64,000 bases of DNA from Tumidithrix helvetica (GTDB lineage Bacteria; Cyanobacteriota; Cyanobacteriia; Pseudanabaenales; Pseudanabaenaceae): assembly GCF_965232925.1 (NCBI RefSeq), contig NZ_CBDDRA010000017.1, forward strand, positions 62,001 to 126,000, read 5' to 3'. The translations under genes and the position numbers were made by a program. The notes under the pieces are model-generated. The model did no database searches and had not been told where the DNA came from. It saw only the letters and a list, made by a program, of their open reading frames with translations. Of the stretch, positions 9,479-18,432 are shown in pieces; positions within the stretch are counted from its first letter, which is position 1, and each line of letters begins with the position of its first letter.

Positions 9479-9663
9479 TAATCAATTTGCGATCCTAAAT
9501 GCAAAAACATAGTGCATATCGATAATAAATGCACTTTGATTATGGCAAAGGTTAACGCCTCAAAAGCTAAGGGGAAGCAATGATAATTAGTGAAGTCATT
9601 GTCTTCAAAACAATCAATCGGATGTCTTAGCCTTGATGAATGATGCCTGATTACTATAACAGC

Positions 9664-11280
9664 TTAGAATAGTCGCTTGGAGCCATCTGGACGAATGGTA
9701 GCCCAGTTGGTTTTGGCAAGCGATAACTGCTCGTCTGAAACTTTTGCCCCCTTTAAATCAGCACCACATAGGTTTGCCCCCCGCAGGTTTGCCTGTGTCA
9801 TGTATGCTCCTTTCAAGTTGGCACCACTCAAATTAGCTCCTGATAAATCCGTCTTACTCATATAGGCAGATTGCAAGTTGGCTTCTCGCAAATCTGCTTG
9901 AATTAGAGAAGCGCTACCAAGGTCTGCCTTAAACAAAACCACCCGTTGCATCTTGGCATCTCTGAGGTTTGTCCCGTTTAGCTTAGCCTGTGCCATATTT
10001 GCACCTTGAAAGCTAGCATTGGTCAGATCGGCATGGCAGAGATCGGCTTCGACCAATTTTGAGCGACTCATGACAATTCCTGCCAGAGAAGCACTGCCAA
10101 GGGAAATCTTACTTAGTTCTTGGTTAGCAAAATTGCGCTTGCCGTGACCATACTCAACAATTACCCGTCTGCCGCCTTTTAAATCTCCAGTTTTGGCTTG
10201 GGATCGCGTGTTGTCTGAGGTCGTAAACATACCCCCAGTTAGATCGGTATTCGATGAGATGCTTCGCCCAGGTTGAATGCGAGAGTTTGGGATGGGTGGT
10301 TTTGAGGGGGCGATCGACTGATATTGGCTAGTTGGAGATATAGACTGCATCGCACCTGCATCTGGAGCCTGTGCAGGTTTGGTTTCGATCGCACTGAGAA
10401 CTTCAGCCGCAGAGCGAAAGCGCTGTGACACAGACTGTTGAAGCATCTTGTCAAATACAGCTTTGAGATTCTCGCTGACCTGTACCTGAGATTTCCAGTT
10501 AATTTCACCAGTAAAGGGGTCATGGGGAAAATCTTTTGGCGATCGCCCTGTCATCAGATACATACAACACATGGCAGTGGCGTAAATATCACTAGAAAAA
10601 ACTGGGCGCATTGCCATTTGTTCGGGTGGTGCAAACCCTGGCGTACCAATGGCAAAGTTCGTCAATAGCCCGCTCGGATCTTCATCATCCTCGTCGATCG
10701 TCGTTTTATTGACCTGACTAGACACAGCCCCAAAATCAATCAGGACAAGTTGTCCGTCTTGTTTCCGTCGAATAATGTTGGCAGGTTTAATATCGCGATG
10801 GATTACGCCATTTTCATGCATAAACCCAAGCGCGGGTAAGATTTCTGTTAAAACCTTGCGGATCTCAATCTCGTTAAAAATACCCCGCCGCTCGTATTCT
10901 TGCTTAAGCGTCTCGCCTTCAACATACTCTTGAACCAGATAAAAGTTGCCCTCTTCTTCAAAGTAGTCAACTAAACGTGGAATTTGGGGATGGCTACCGA
11001 TTCTCCCCAATGTCGTAGCTTCACGCTCAAATAGCTCCCGCGCCATCTTTAACACGCTGGCAGACTGCGTATTGGGTCGCAGTTGTTTAATTACGCAGGA
11101 GGGATAGCCAGGTAGTCCCTCATCCGCTGCTAAAAAGGTCGCCCCAAAACCGCCTTTCCCCAAAGGACGGCTGGCACGATAGCGATCGCGCAATCTCAAA
11201 GCATTACCGCAAGAGGCACACACAAGCTCTTGGTGCGAGTTTTCTGGATGAGTGCAGGTAGGGTTGACGCAGTAGCTCAC
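9664..11280 (-). CDS. spkB: Ser/Thr protein kinase with zinc ribbon and pentapeptide repeats (SpkB-like)
   Basis: A four-Cys motif opens the protein (Cys 4, 9, 21, 24). A Hanks-type kinase domain follows at about residues 34-300, with the glycine loop GKGGFGATF at 41-49, the ATP-binding Lys in CVIKQL, the catalytic HRDIKPANII, the DFGAV magnesium loop and an APPEQ activation-segment end. A linker leads to roughly 18 pentapeptide repeats of the A(D/N)LxX type at about residues 400-525. This architecture matches cyanobacterial SpkB, linked in Synechocystis to oxidative stress and motility. All catalytic residues are present, so it should be active. The gene stands alone on the minus strand. Confidence 0.9.
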   Translation of the reverse strand: MSYCVNPTCTHPENSHQELVCASCGNALRLRDRYRASRPLGKGGFGATFLAADEGLPGYPSCVIKQLRPNTQSASVLKMARELFEREATTLGRIGSHPQIPRLVDYFEEEGNFYLVQEYVEGETLKQEYERRGIFNEIEIRKVLTEILPALGFMHENGVIHRDIKPANIIRRKQDGQLVLIDFGAVSSQVNKTTIDEDDEDPSGLLTNFAIGTPGFAPPEQMAMRPVFSSDIYATAMCCMYLMTGRSPKDFPHDPFTGEINWKSQVQVSENLKAVFDKMLQQSVSQRFRSAAEVLSAIETKPAQAPDAGAMQSISPTSQYQSIAPSKPPIPNSRIQPGRSISSNTDLTGGMFTTSDNTRSQAKTGDLKGGRRVIVEYGHGKRNFANQELSKISLGSASLAGIVMSRSKLVEADLCHADLTNASFQGANMAQAKLNGTNLRDAKMQRVVLFKADLGSASLIQADLREANLQSAYMSKTDLSGANLSGANLKGAYMTQANLRGANLCGADLKGAKVSDEQLSLAKTNWATIRPDGSKRLF

Positions 11281-11384
11281 AGTTAGATCTCGTTCCCTAA
11301 TAAGGGTTTTATAGCAGTCAATTCATAGCGTTGCCTAAACGTCTAGACTAAACTTTGCCAGAAAAGTTAAGTTCAATCAATGAG

Positions 11385-12104
11385 TTAAAAGTCATCAAAG
11401 TCATTCACTTCCGCATCGGGCTCGGAACTTGTTGGTTTAGAAGTAGACCTTCTCCGTCTTGAGGATGAGGCTCCACGAATTTCGTCATCACTCTCACTAC
11501 CCATATCGCGATCGCGGTTTTCGCGACCATTTTTAGCATCAGAGCTGGGTCGAGGACGACGCTTAGGGTTGACAGGACGGATATCATCCTCATCGATATC
11601 AATGACGGGCTCATTGCCACGCCTCGAACGTTTAGTGCGACGTTCTTGTTCGACATCCCCTCTTAACTCTGAGGTCGAATCGCTTGGGGCTGAGCCACGC
11701 ATACGGCGAGTATTGCGGTCGCGTCGAGCAGAAATTTCACGGGATGGATCGATCTCAACGCGGTAATCAGAACCAATTGGATCGTCATCCATATCCATCA
11801 CAGGGTTAGGGGTTGATGAACGTCTGGCTTGACTTGCTAGTGCCTGCCGTAAAACCAAAGATTCAACAGCGAACCAACCCGCAAAGCCCACGACTAAGAC
11901 CTGAGCCAACTGCGTAGTAATTTCCATACGGAAATTAAAGGCTAACAAAATAATGCCGTACACAAGCGCGATCGCCGAGAAGAAGATATCGTGGTCTCTT
12001 GCTAACTCAGGTCGGAAATTGCGGACAAAATAAAGTCCTACTCCGCCCAGAGCCGCAACGATAGCCAAGATGATCATCAGTGGATTTCCACCTATGTTAA
12101 TCAT
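11385..12104 (-). CDS. ycf66: Ycf66 family thylakoid-associated protein
   Basis: The first 90 residues hold three hydrophobic segments with the Ycf66 pattern (NPLMIILAIVAALGG, YFVRNFRPELARDHDIFFS, then GFAGWFAVESLVLRQ). The remaining 150 residues are highly charged and probably disordered, rich in Arg, Asp and Ser. Ycf66 is encoded in cyanobacteria and some chloroplasts; its function is not settled. It lies directly downstream of psbX on the same strand, an arrangement also seen in other cyanobacteria. Confidence 0.9.
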   Translation of the reverse strand: MINIGGNPLMIILAIVAALGGVGLYFVRNFRPELARDHDIFFSAIALVYGIILLAFNFRMEITTQLAQVLVVGFAGWFAVESLVLRQALASQARRSSTPNPVMDMDDDPIGSDYRVEIDPSREISARRDRNTRRMRGSAPSDSTSELRGDVEQERRTKRSRRGNEPVIDIDEDDIRPVNPKRRPRPSSDAKNGRENRDRDMGSESDDEIRGASSSRRRRSTSKPTSSEPDAEVNDFDDF

Positions 12105-12298
12105 GTTGCTTGATGTCTCCTAATACCTGCATATGTTGTAGCCGCTACCTGTTATGACGCAGAACTGTAACCAAAGTATACCCTAACCCTTAAATAACGC
12201 TCTTTAGCTTATCGATACGGTGACTGGTTCTAGAACTCGATCAACTTATCTCAATCTAAAATTCTAGCCCCTGGGTCTCCCGTATCGAAGCCCCAATC

Positions 12299-12421
12299 TT
12301 AACCGCGTCGCACTACTTTATCTTTTTGGCTAATCCAAAGTAAGGCAACCGTAGCGGGAACAACAACAATGATTGCGCCCCATAGTAGGCTCCAGAGTAA
12401 ATTTGCTAATGAAGGTGTCAT
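12299..12421 (-). CDS. psbX: Photosystem II protein PsbX
   Basis: This 40-residue protein begins MTPSLANLLWSLLWG, continues with one transmembrane helix (AIIVVVPATVALLWI) and ends SQKDKVVRRG. This matches PsbX, a single-helix subunit of the photosystem II core near cytochrome b559, needed for normal plastoquinone exchange. The ATG is the complement of 12419-12421 and the TAA of 12299-12301. It lies about 195 bp upstream of ycf66 on the same strand, the usual cyanobacterial neighbour. Confidence 0.93.
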   Translation of the reverse strand: MTPSLANLLWSLLWGAIIVVVPATVALLWISQKDKVVRRG

Positions 12422-12660
12422 ACAAAAAATATTCCTATAAATCAAAAATTTACTATTGATTTTAACACCACAACCTCTAACTCAGGCTCTAACGATTAGC
12501 AAGCTTTGTGATTCAAGTTTTCCAGTTACAGCATAAATATTGGATAAATCAGGTAATCCAGAACATTGATGCTATTCACTAGCAATCTTCCTATAGTTGC
12601 CCTAATATCCTAGATCCCACGGGGTAGACATATGAAAAATCAGGTGGCACTGCCCCTGCA

Positions 12661-13137
12661 TTACTCCTCTGGTTGGTTACGATTAACATGACGCACAATC
12701 CAATAGCTGATCGAGAGCGAGAGAATAGCGAAGGCAAGCCCTGTATAGTCACCACCTGCCTCTTTACTATCATAGATAATAATTTTCCGAGCGACAGCCG
12801 TTAGGGCTGTAATAATGACCAACTCCAGTTGAATAGCGTGTTTGCGTAGATAGGCTGCAATATTTTCTAAAATCTCGAGAGCAATCAAAATATTTAAAAA
12901 CAGCCCAAAAATTTCAATTAAGTGCTTTAGCAAAGGCGCACCATTGCTAGCCTGAAGATCGTTAATCAAAAAGCGCCCCAAATCGATCACGGCAAATAAA
13001 ATTACGACAATCATCCCGATCGCCAAGACCTTAGAGACGAGATTTTCGATCAGGTGAATGAAGCGTAGGAAATTTTGGTCGCTTGTCGAACCGAGGAATT
13101 GGGAAAATAGGTGCTTAAACCGTCGCATCATAGACAC
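12661..13137 (-). CDS. PsiE family membrane protein
   Basis: This 158-residue protein has four predicted transmembrane segments and matches the phosphate-starvation-inducible PsiE family. Recognisable parts are LIENLVSKVLAIGMIVVIL, FLNILIALEILENIAAYL, the polar ELVIITALTAVARKIIIYD and a final hydrophobic SLSISYWIV. PsiE proteins are of unknown function and are under phosphate control in enterobacteria. No Pho box was identified here. The gene is monocistronic. Confidence 0.85.
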   Translation of the reverse strand: MSMMRRFKHLFSQFLGSTSDQNFLRFIHLIENLVSKVLAIGMIVVILFAVIDLGRFLINDLQASNGAPLLKHLIEIFGLFLNILIALEILENIAAYLRKHAIQLELVIITALTAVARKIIIYDSKEAGGDYTGLAFAILSLSISYWIVRHVNRNQPEE

Positions 13138-13338
13138 TTAGATGGGGAATGAAAGCTCGTGCTCACGCCATCCTACAGGAATGCGATCGCTTTCGGCAGT
13201 AGTTCAGCTTACTAGCGGGGATTATTTATTTAAGTTGATGATTATTTAAAAAATCATAGACATAAGGCTATTATTTAGTATAATTTTCATAGATAAGTAT
13301 CTATATCTAGGGTTCAGATCCTCGGGATCGCAAAATTT

Positions 13339-14286
13339 ATGGCTCATCGCTTGCTAGACACGCATCTGTCTAATCAAATTACGCTGCATCAACTTCAGGT
13401 GTTTGAGGTTGCTGCCCGCCATGGCAGTTATACTCGCGCCGCCGAGGAGTTGTATCTCACGCAGCCCACAGTATCGATGCAAATCAAGCAACTAACAAAA
13501 GTGATTGGGATTCCGCTGTTCGAGCAGGTGGGCAAACGACTATTTCTCACCAATGCAGGTAAGGAGCTTTTTAGTACCTGTCAAGAAATCTTCACAAAGC
13601 TGTCTCAATATGAGATGACCGTTGCCGACATGAAGGGACTAAAACAGGGGCATCTAAAAATTGCGGTGGTTACTACTGCCAAGTATGTAATTCCTAGATT
13701 GCTCGGCCCATTTTGCCAACGCTATCCAGGCATTGATGTTTCTCTAAAAGTCACCAATCACAATGGCATTATCGATCGCCTTTCTGAGAATAAAGACGAT
13801 CTGTACATTCTCAGCCAGTTGCCTACAGATATTGATATCACATCCTATCCATTTTTAGAAAATCCTTTGGTGGTTTTAGCTGCGCGCAATCATCCCCTTG
13901 CCCATGAGACCAATATTCCCTTGCAGAGATTGGCGGATGAGCCGTTTATCATGCGTGAATCAGGCTCAGGGACGCGACGGTTTGTCCAGAAACTATTTGA
14001 CGAGCATAAAACTGATTTTAAGATCAAGTTAGAACTGGCTAGCAATGAGGCAATTAAGCAAGCGATCGCAGGGGGCTTAGGCATATCGATACTCTCGCGC
14101 CACACAGTCGCCCTAGAGGGCGCAACAGGACAGTTGGCAGTTCTAGATGTGCAGGGTTTTCCGATTCAGTGCCATTGGCATGTGATGCACCTCGCCAGCA
14201 AACAGCTATCGGTGGTTTCCAATGCATTTCTCAACTATCTGCAAGGAGAAGGCAAACAAATCATCGAGCAAAATTCTCTATGGTAA
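13339..14286 (+). CDS. LysR-type transcriptional regulator (CbbR/NdhR-like)
   Basis: The winged helix-turn-helix is at residues 16-75 (ITLHQLQVFEVAARHGSY, then LYLTQPTVSMQIKQL, then GIPLFEQVGKRLFLT), and a periplasmic-binding-like effector domain spans about 100-300. The N-terminal sequence is of the CbbR/CmpR/NdhR class, which in cyanobacteria control carbon fixation and inorganic carbon uptake. No target operon lies divergently here, so the target is unknown. The 315-residue length is normal. aroC follows after 106 bp on the same strand and may be separately transcribed. Confidence 0.88.
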   Translation: MAHRLLDTHLSNQITLHQLQVFEVAARHGSYTRAAEELYLTQPTVSMQIKQLTKVIGIPLFEQVGKRLFLTNAGKELFSTCQEIFTKLSQYEMTVADMKGLKQGHLKIAVVTTAKYVIPRLLGPFCQRYPGIDVSLKVTNHNGIIDRLSENKDDLYILSQLPTDIDITSYPFLENPLVVLAARNHPLAHETNIPLQRLADEPFIMRESGSGTRRFVQKLFDEHKTDFKIKLELASNEAIKQAIAGGLGISILSRHTVALEGATGQLAVLDVQGFPIQCHWHVMHLASKQLSVVSNAFLNYLQGEGKQIIEQNSLW

Positions 14287-14392
14287 TTGTAGCTTTGGCT
14301 TGGGGATATAAGGCTCGGAATACTGATAAGCTTAGGCAAGCAGTATTCCAGTCTTGGATGCTGCTTTATTGGCATGACTAAAATTCTTAAGT

Positions 14393-15478
14393 ATGGGCAG
14401 TACGTTCGGGCATTTATTTCGGATTACAACATTTGGTGAATCGCATGGTGGCGGCGTGGGCGTCGTCATTGATGGTTGTCCGCCGCGCATTGAAATTAGC
14501 GAAGCAGAAATTCAGGTCGATCTCGATCGCCGCAAGCCGGGGCAGAGCAAAATCACCACACCACGCAAAGAGGACGATCGCTGCGAAATTCTCTCTGGTG
14601 TGTTTGAAGGCAAAACTACGGGAACTCCGATTTCAATTCTCGTGCGGAATAAAGATGCACGCAGCCAAGACTATAACGAGATGGCAGACAAGTTTCGCCC
14701 TTCTCACGCCGATGCCACCTATCAAGCCAAATATGGAATTCGCAATTGGCAGGGGGGAGGACGATCTTCAGCAAGAGAGACGATTGGTCGGGTTGCCGCA
14801 GGTGCGATCGCCAAGAAAATTCTCCAGCAAGTCGCAGGCGTAGAAATTATTGCCTATGTCAAGCGGATTAAAGATTTAGAAGCAGCGATCGATCCCAATA
14901 CAGTCACCCTAGAGCAGGTCGAAAGTAATATTGTGCGCTGTCCCAATGCCGATATGGCAGAAAAGATGATCGAACTGATTGATTCCATGCGGCGAGAGGG
15001 AAATTCCATCGGTGGTATTTTGGAATGTGTGGCGCGGAATGTTCCCGTTGGTTTGGGCGATCCCGTGTTCGATAAGTTGGAAGCCGATCTCGCCAAAGCT
15101 GTGATGTCACTCCCTGCAACAAAGGGTTTTGAAATTGGCTCTGGTTTTGAGGGGACTCGGATGACGGGGAAAGAACACAACGATGAGTTTTATATGGAAG
15201 GCGATCGCTTCCGCACGCTTACCAATCGTTCGGGCGGCATCCAAGGCGGCATTTCCAATGGCGAAGACATTATCATGCGGGTTGCGTTTAAGCCGACGGC
15301 GACGATTATGCAGGAGCAAAAAACCGTAACGGTTGGCGGCGAAGAAACGACGCTAATTGCCAAAGGTCGCCACGATCCCTGTGTTTTACCCCGAGCTGTG
15401 CCGATGGTAGAAGCAATGGTAGCCATTACGATTTGCGATCATTATTTAAGGCAGAAAGCGATCGCAATGCATCTTTAA
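14393..15478 (+). CDS. aroC: Chorismate synthase
   Basis: AroC converts 5-enolpyruvylshikimate-3-phosphate to chorismate using reduced FMN, the last step of the shikimate pathway. The N-terminal signature FGESHGGGVGVVIDG, the RRPGQS-like DRRKPGQSKITT, the GGGRSSARETIGRVAAGAIA motif and the C-terminal RHDPCVLPRAVPMVEAM are all present. Its 361 residues are the standard length. A stem-loop with CCACGTAGGGG and CCCCCGTGG arms follows at 15500-15524. Confidence 0.97.
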   Translation: MGSTFGHLFRITTFGESHGGGVGVVIDGCPPRIEISEAEIQVDLDRRKPGQSKITTPRKEDDRCEILSGVFEGKTTGTPISILVRNKDARSQDYNEMADKFRPSHADATYQAKYGIRNWQGGGRSSARETIGRVAAGAIAKKILQQVAGVEIIAYVKRIKDLEAAIDPNTVTLEQVESNIVRCPNADMAEKMIELIDSMRREGNSIGGILECVARNVPVGLGDPVFDKLEADLAKAVMSLPATKGFEIGSGFEGTRMTGKEHNDEFYMEGDRFRTLTNRSGGIQGGISNGEDIIMRVAFKPTATIMQEQKTVTVGGEETTLIAKGRHDPCVLPRAVPMVEAMVAITICDHYLRQKAIAMHL

Positions 15479-15650
15479 TGTAAGTTCGGATTTTAAAGCC
15501 ACGTAGGGGCAATCCCCCCGTGGTTGCCCAAATCTTTAAACCTAGAAACAGGAATGGTTTCCCCAGATTGCCTGCATACCTAGGGGTAAGTACACGCCAT
15601 CCAATCCCCCTAATTCCCATACCTGCTAACTGTTATAAGAACCTTTTCTC

Positions 15651-16241
15651 TTGGCTTACTATCATCAACAATCGCAAGTCTTCGATCGCACGTATCTCAA
15701 TGAGTTGCGCGGACAGATTTTGGCTTCGCCTTACTTTTCAGTGAATAATCTCAATCGCGATTTTGTCGATACCAAGGGATTTTCGCTGGTATTCCAGCGA
15801 TCGCATTTAGCGACAGTCGAGCAGAAGTTTCCTTACTTTATGCCCTATCTGCATTGCGTCATGCAACCCGAGTGCAATGCCTTTTATCTCAATCCCCTAC
15901 TTCTTAAAACTGGTTCGCGCGTAGATCCGCATATCGATCGCTCGTTGCGTTCCTATTGCAAAACTATTGACCCGCCTGCGGTGGTCAGCGTTCTCTACGT
16001 TGAAGTTCCCTCAGAGTTAGAAGGTGGAGAACTCGTGCTGCGATCGCACAAACGTCAGGTCGGTAAAATCTGCCCTCAACAGAATAATCTGGTAATTTTC
16101 CAAGGAGATTTGACCCATTCCGTGAATGCTGTCAAAAGCTCAGGGAATCGTCTGAGCCTCGTTTGCGAACAATATAATCTCGAAAGTATAGAGCTACGGC
16201 AAATCCCAGAATTCAAACTAGAATCACGCACAATTCGTTAA
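15651..16241 (+). CDS. 2OG-Fe(II) oxygenase family protein
   Basis: The protein has the prolyl-4-hydroxylase-like iron-binding pattern: HID at residues 94-96, a distal His at about 156 (LTHSVNAV) and a 2-oxoglutarate-binding Arg at about 167 (GNRLSLV). It should be a cytoplasmic dioxygenase; the substrate is unknown. The start used is a TTG at 15651, because the following residues read directly into the conserved domain and no ATG lies nearer. It follows aroC after 172 bp. Confidence 0.75.
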   Translation: MAYYHQQSQVFDRTYLNELRGQILASPYFSVNNLNRDFVDTKGFSLVFQRSHLATVEQKFPYFMPYLHCVMQPECNAFYLNPLLLKTGSRVDPHIDRSLRSYCKTIDPPAVVSVLYVEVPSELEGGELVLRSHKRQVGKICPQQNNLVIFQGDLTHSVNAVKSSGNRLSLVCEQYNLESIELRQIPEFKLESRTIR

Positions 16242-16362
16242 GCAATTTCGTTAAAGGGCTCGAGGCTCGGTTTCGCGTCTGTTGCTGCGAGTAAAACTGT
16301 ACAGCCTGAGATCGCCTCAAGCCTAACCTATCAAAAGGCGATCGCCCCAAACTTAACCCCAT

Positions 16363-16587
16363 TCATGCCACTTTTCTCACTTCGTAGTGGTTTGCCATCA
16401 GTTTTGCTGCAAATTGCATACAGGCATAAATATCTTCTCTTTTTAGCGATGGATATTCTTCAAGCACTTCTTCGATTGAATCACCTGCACCTAAAAACTC
16501 CATAACTGTTTGCACAGTAATTCGAGTATTTGCGATAATCGGTCTTCCGTTACAAATATCTGGATCAATAGTTATTCGATTTTGCAT
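16363..16587 (-). CDS. DUF433 family antitoxin-like protein
   Basis: This 74-residue protein matches DUF433, with ITIDPDICNGRPIIANTRI, then VMEFLGAGDSIEEVLEEYP, then LKREDIYACMQFAA. DUF433 proteins are predicted DNA-binding antitoxins, often paired with a PIN-like DUF5615 toxin. No such toxin gene lies next to it, so it appears orphaned. It is 79 bp downstream of the YoeB toxin gene on the same strand. Confidence 0.88.
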   Translation of the reverse strand: MQNRITIDPDICNGRPIIANTRITVQTVMEFLGAGDSIEEVLEEYPSLKREDIYACMQFAAKLMANHYEVRKVA

Positions 16588-16666
16588 AAGAATTATTTCT
16601 CCCTTTTTAAAAACTCAGAATCGACTAAAACACACTTTATCAAAAAGCTATCGCTCTTTAACCAAG

Positions 16667-16933
16667 TTACTTCTGGTAGTGAAATCGACACTGTGTAATA
16701 GTGACTTGATTTTCATCAAAAGCATAAATAATCCGATGTTCTTGGTTGATACGCCTAGACCAATAACCTTGCAATTCAAACTTTAAAGGCTCTGGCTTTC
16801 CGAGCCCTGTTGTAGGGTTTTTACAGATTTCAAGACAGAGTTGGATAATCTTTCTCAATATCTTGATGTCGTTCTGCTGCCACCAATCCAAGTCTTCTAA
16901 TGCATTCTCAGTCCAAGTAAGCCTTAACATCAA
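16667..16933 (-). CDS. yoeB: YoeB/Txe family mRNA interferase toxin
   Basis: This 88-residue RelE-superfamily toxin is of the YoeB type. The likely catalytic set is visible: Glu in GKPEPLKFEL, Arg in YWSRRINQEHRIIYAF and the C-terminal His-Tyr in CRFHYQK. YoeB cleaves mRNA on the ribosome when freed from YefM. The gene overlaps the end of the upstream antitoxin gene by 26 bp, typical of translationally coupled pairs. All motifs look intact. Confidence 0.92.
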   Translation of the reverse strand: MMLRLTWTENALEDLDWWQQNDIKILRKIIQLCLEICKNPTTGLGKPEPLKFELQGYWSRRINQEHRIIYAFDENQVTITQCRFHYQK

Positions 16934-17174
16934 TTTCCCTTACTTGACCTTGTTGATGTTGCAAAACACCTTGTCGGAGGCGATCGCGGTTGGCAGGATT
17001 GCTTAGTAAATACAAAGTTTCGACTAAGCTGCTATATTCCTTTGCGTCCAAGATTACAATGCCCTGCTCAGGCTCTTTATAGACTGAAATGACTTCGTGA
17101 TTTTCTAATACTCGCTCAAAAATCTTTGCAAATTGCGTGTTGCATTCTTGAAAGGTGACTTGTTGAGTTGACAT
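16908..17174 (-). CDS. yefM: YefM/Phd family antitoxin
   Basis: This 88-residue protein matches the Phd/YefM antitoxin fold. The N-terminal DNA-binding part shows FAKIFERVLENHEVISVYKE and the VILDAKEYSSLVETLYLL motif is characteristic. The C-terminus would wrap the YoeB toxin encoded immediately downstream with overlapping frames. Such pairs are autoregulated by binding their own promoter. The gene carries one GCGATCGC, so it is not strongly foreign in composition. Confidence 0.92.
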   Translation of the reverse strand: MSTQQVTFQECNTQFAKIFERVLENHEVISVYKEPEQGIVILDAKEYSSLVETLYLLSNPANRDRLRQGVLQHQQGQVREIDVKAYLD

Positions 17175-17311
17175 AACTTTATAGTCCTAATTACAAGTTC
17201 ATCTAGCATTTTAACTTGCGATCGCCGCAAACATAATTCATCAAAATGCGATCGCCTTCTGTATCTATAAAGTAGGGAGCATCACACATTTTACTTGGGA
17301 AGTTCTATTTT

Positions 17312-17476
17312 TCATGGTGCTGCCATTTTCGGCAGTGTATAAAACAACTTCAAAAGTATTTCAGTAAAGAGAAGTAACTCTTTGGCATCAACTTCTTCCA
17401 TCAACGCAATTTCATGATTTGCCTCATTACCTCTCAAACGAATTCGATCCACCCATGTCTTACTATTAGGAGGCAT
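17312..17476 (-). pseudogene. Truncated DUF4145-like fragment
   Basis: A 54-codon frame reads TWVDRIRLRGNEANHEI, then a Leu-rich helix and LLKLFYTLP before the stop. This resembles the C-terminal part of DUF4145 proteins, which carry a WLDRIRxxGNEANHEI-type motif. The upstream codons also read sensibly but run into the end of the neighbouring SDR gene, so the N-terminal part of the gene has been lost. It is probably a remnant; a short real protein cannot be excluded. Confidence 0.5.
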
Positions 17477-17521
17477 CAGACTACATAACTGGAATCGCGC
17501 ACAATTATGATCGCTATTTCG

Positions 17522-18205
17522 TCACGCAAGATTAGCAAATAACTCTGCGATCGCTTGGTCAGTAGATTGCTCGGTCGTCGGCTCCGTAATTCCAGCCTTC
17601 GCAATTACCTCTACAATTTTGTTGCGAGCGATAGCCTGAAATAAAGCATCCACACAAACCTTCGCTACCTTAGGGCGAGGAATACTACCTTCAAATAGGG
17701 TGTCGGCTGGCTTCATAATCACGACATCATCGTTATCTTCGTACTTGAGTCCGCCTGGACGCACGATTGTATAGGGCAGACCGCTCACTTGCAGAAATTC
17801 TTCGGCTTGTTTTTTCCAAAATAGAACCAACCAAAATAAATTCAGGGGATGCAAGATTAAGGAGGTGCAGAGGGATGAAACCATCACAAATTGTTCGATG
17901 CCCTTGGCTTTGGCAGCATTGACTAAATTTTTCGTGCCTTCGTAGTCCACCATATAGGGCGCAAAGGGATCGAGACTAGGCTTTGCGCCTGTCGCTGAGA
18001 GTAAAACCGTACAGTCAGCGATCGCATTCACAAGCGTTTCTTTCTTTAAGACATCACCGACCACTAACTCGACTTCGGCTGGCAAAATTTGTTTGGCGGC
18101 TTCTAAATCTCTGACCAATGCTCGGACAGGAATGTTGCGCTTGACTAATTCGGCAACAATGCATCGACCCGTTCCGCCTGTTGCACCTGCGACAAATGCT
18201 TTCAT
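17522..18205 (-). CDS. NAD(P)-binding SDR family protein (atypical, Ycf39/TIC62-like)
   Basis: The Rossmann motif GATGGTGR is at residues 8-15 and a conserved VVGDVLKKE follows the second strand. An atypical SDR pattern continues with LLSATGA, VDYEGTKNLVNAAK and VMVSS, and the later PYTIVRPGGL is diagnostic of the NAD(P)H-binding NmrA/SDR-a5 group. The canonical YxxxK active site is absent, so it may act as a redox sensor, reductase or assembly factor. It is monocistronic and faces away from ffh. Confidence 0.88.
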   Translation of the reverse strand: MKAFVAGATGGTGRCIVAELVKRNIPVRALVRDLEAAKQILPAEVELVVGDVLKKETLVNAIADCTVLLSATGAKPSLDPFAPYMVDYEGTKNLVNAAKAKGIEQFVMVSSLCTSLILHPLNLFWLVLFWKKQAEEFLQVSGLPYTIVRPGGLKYEDNDDVVIMKPADTLFEGSIPRPKVAKVCVDALFQAIARNKIVEVIAKAGITEPTTEQSTDQAIAELFANLA

Positions 18206-18432
18206 AGAGTTTTTGACTTAATATTTGTTATGCAACCATCTTAATCTTACTTAATATTTATAGGGTCTGCCGTAAGGGCGAGAAGGACAACGCATTAAAA
18301 ATGAGGAACAGGTAATCGGTGATGGGGAATTGGTAAAATGAGCAATCAGCATTAAGCTTTTTGGACACCACTGATAACTGCTTACTGAATAACTGACAAC
18401 GACTCACTGATTAGAAGGCACGAAAAACTACT

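Larger units (their letters stand above)
8975..9663. other. Gene-free region with two repeat elements
   Basis: Nothing in this 689-bp stretch looks like a real gene. It carries a 92-bp element with TATAGCAATCC ends at 9136-9227 and copy B of the 101-bp repeat at 9378-9478. The remainder is AT-rich and probably includes the promoter of the gene ending at 8693. Confidence 0.6.

Noticed and set aside
9318..9512. 64-codon open frame
   Set aside because: It lies wholly across the 101-bp repeat, and equivalent frames are not maintained in the other copies.
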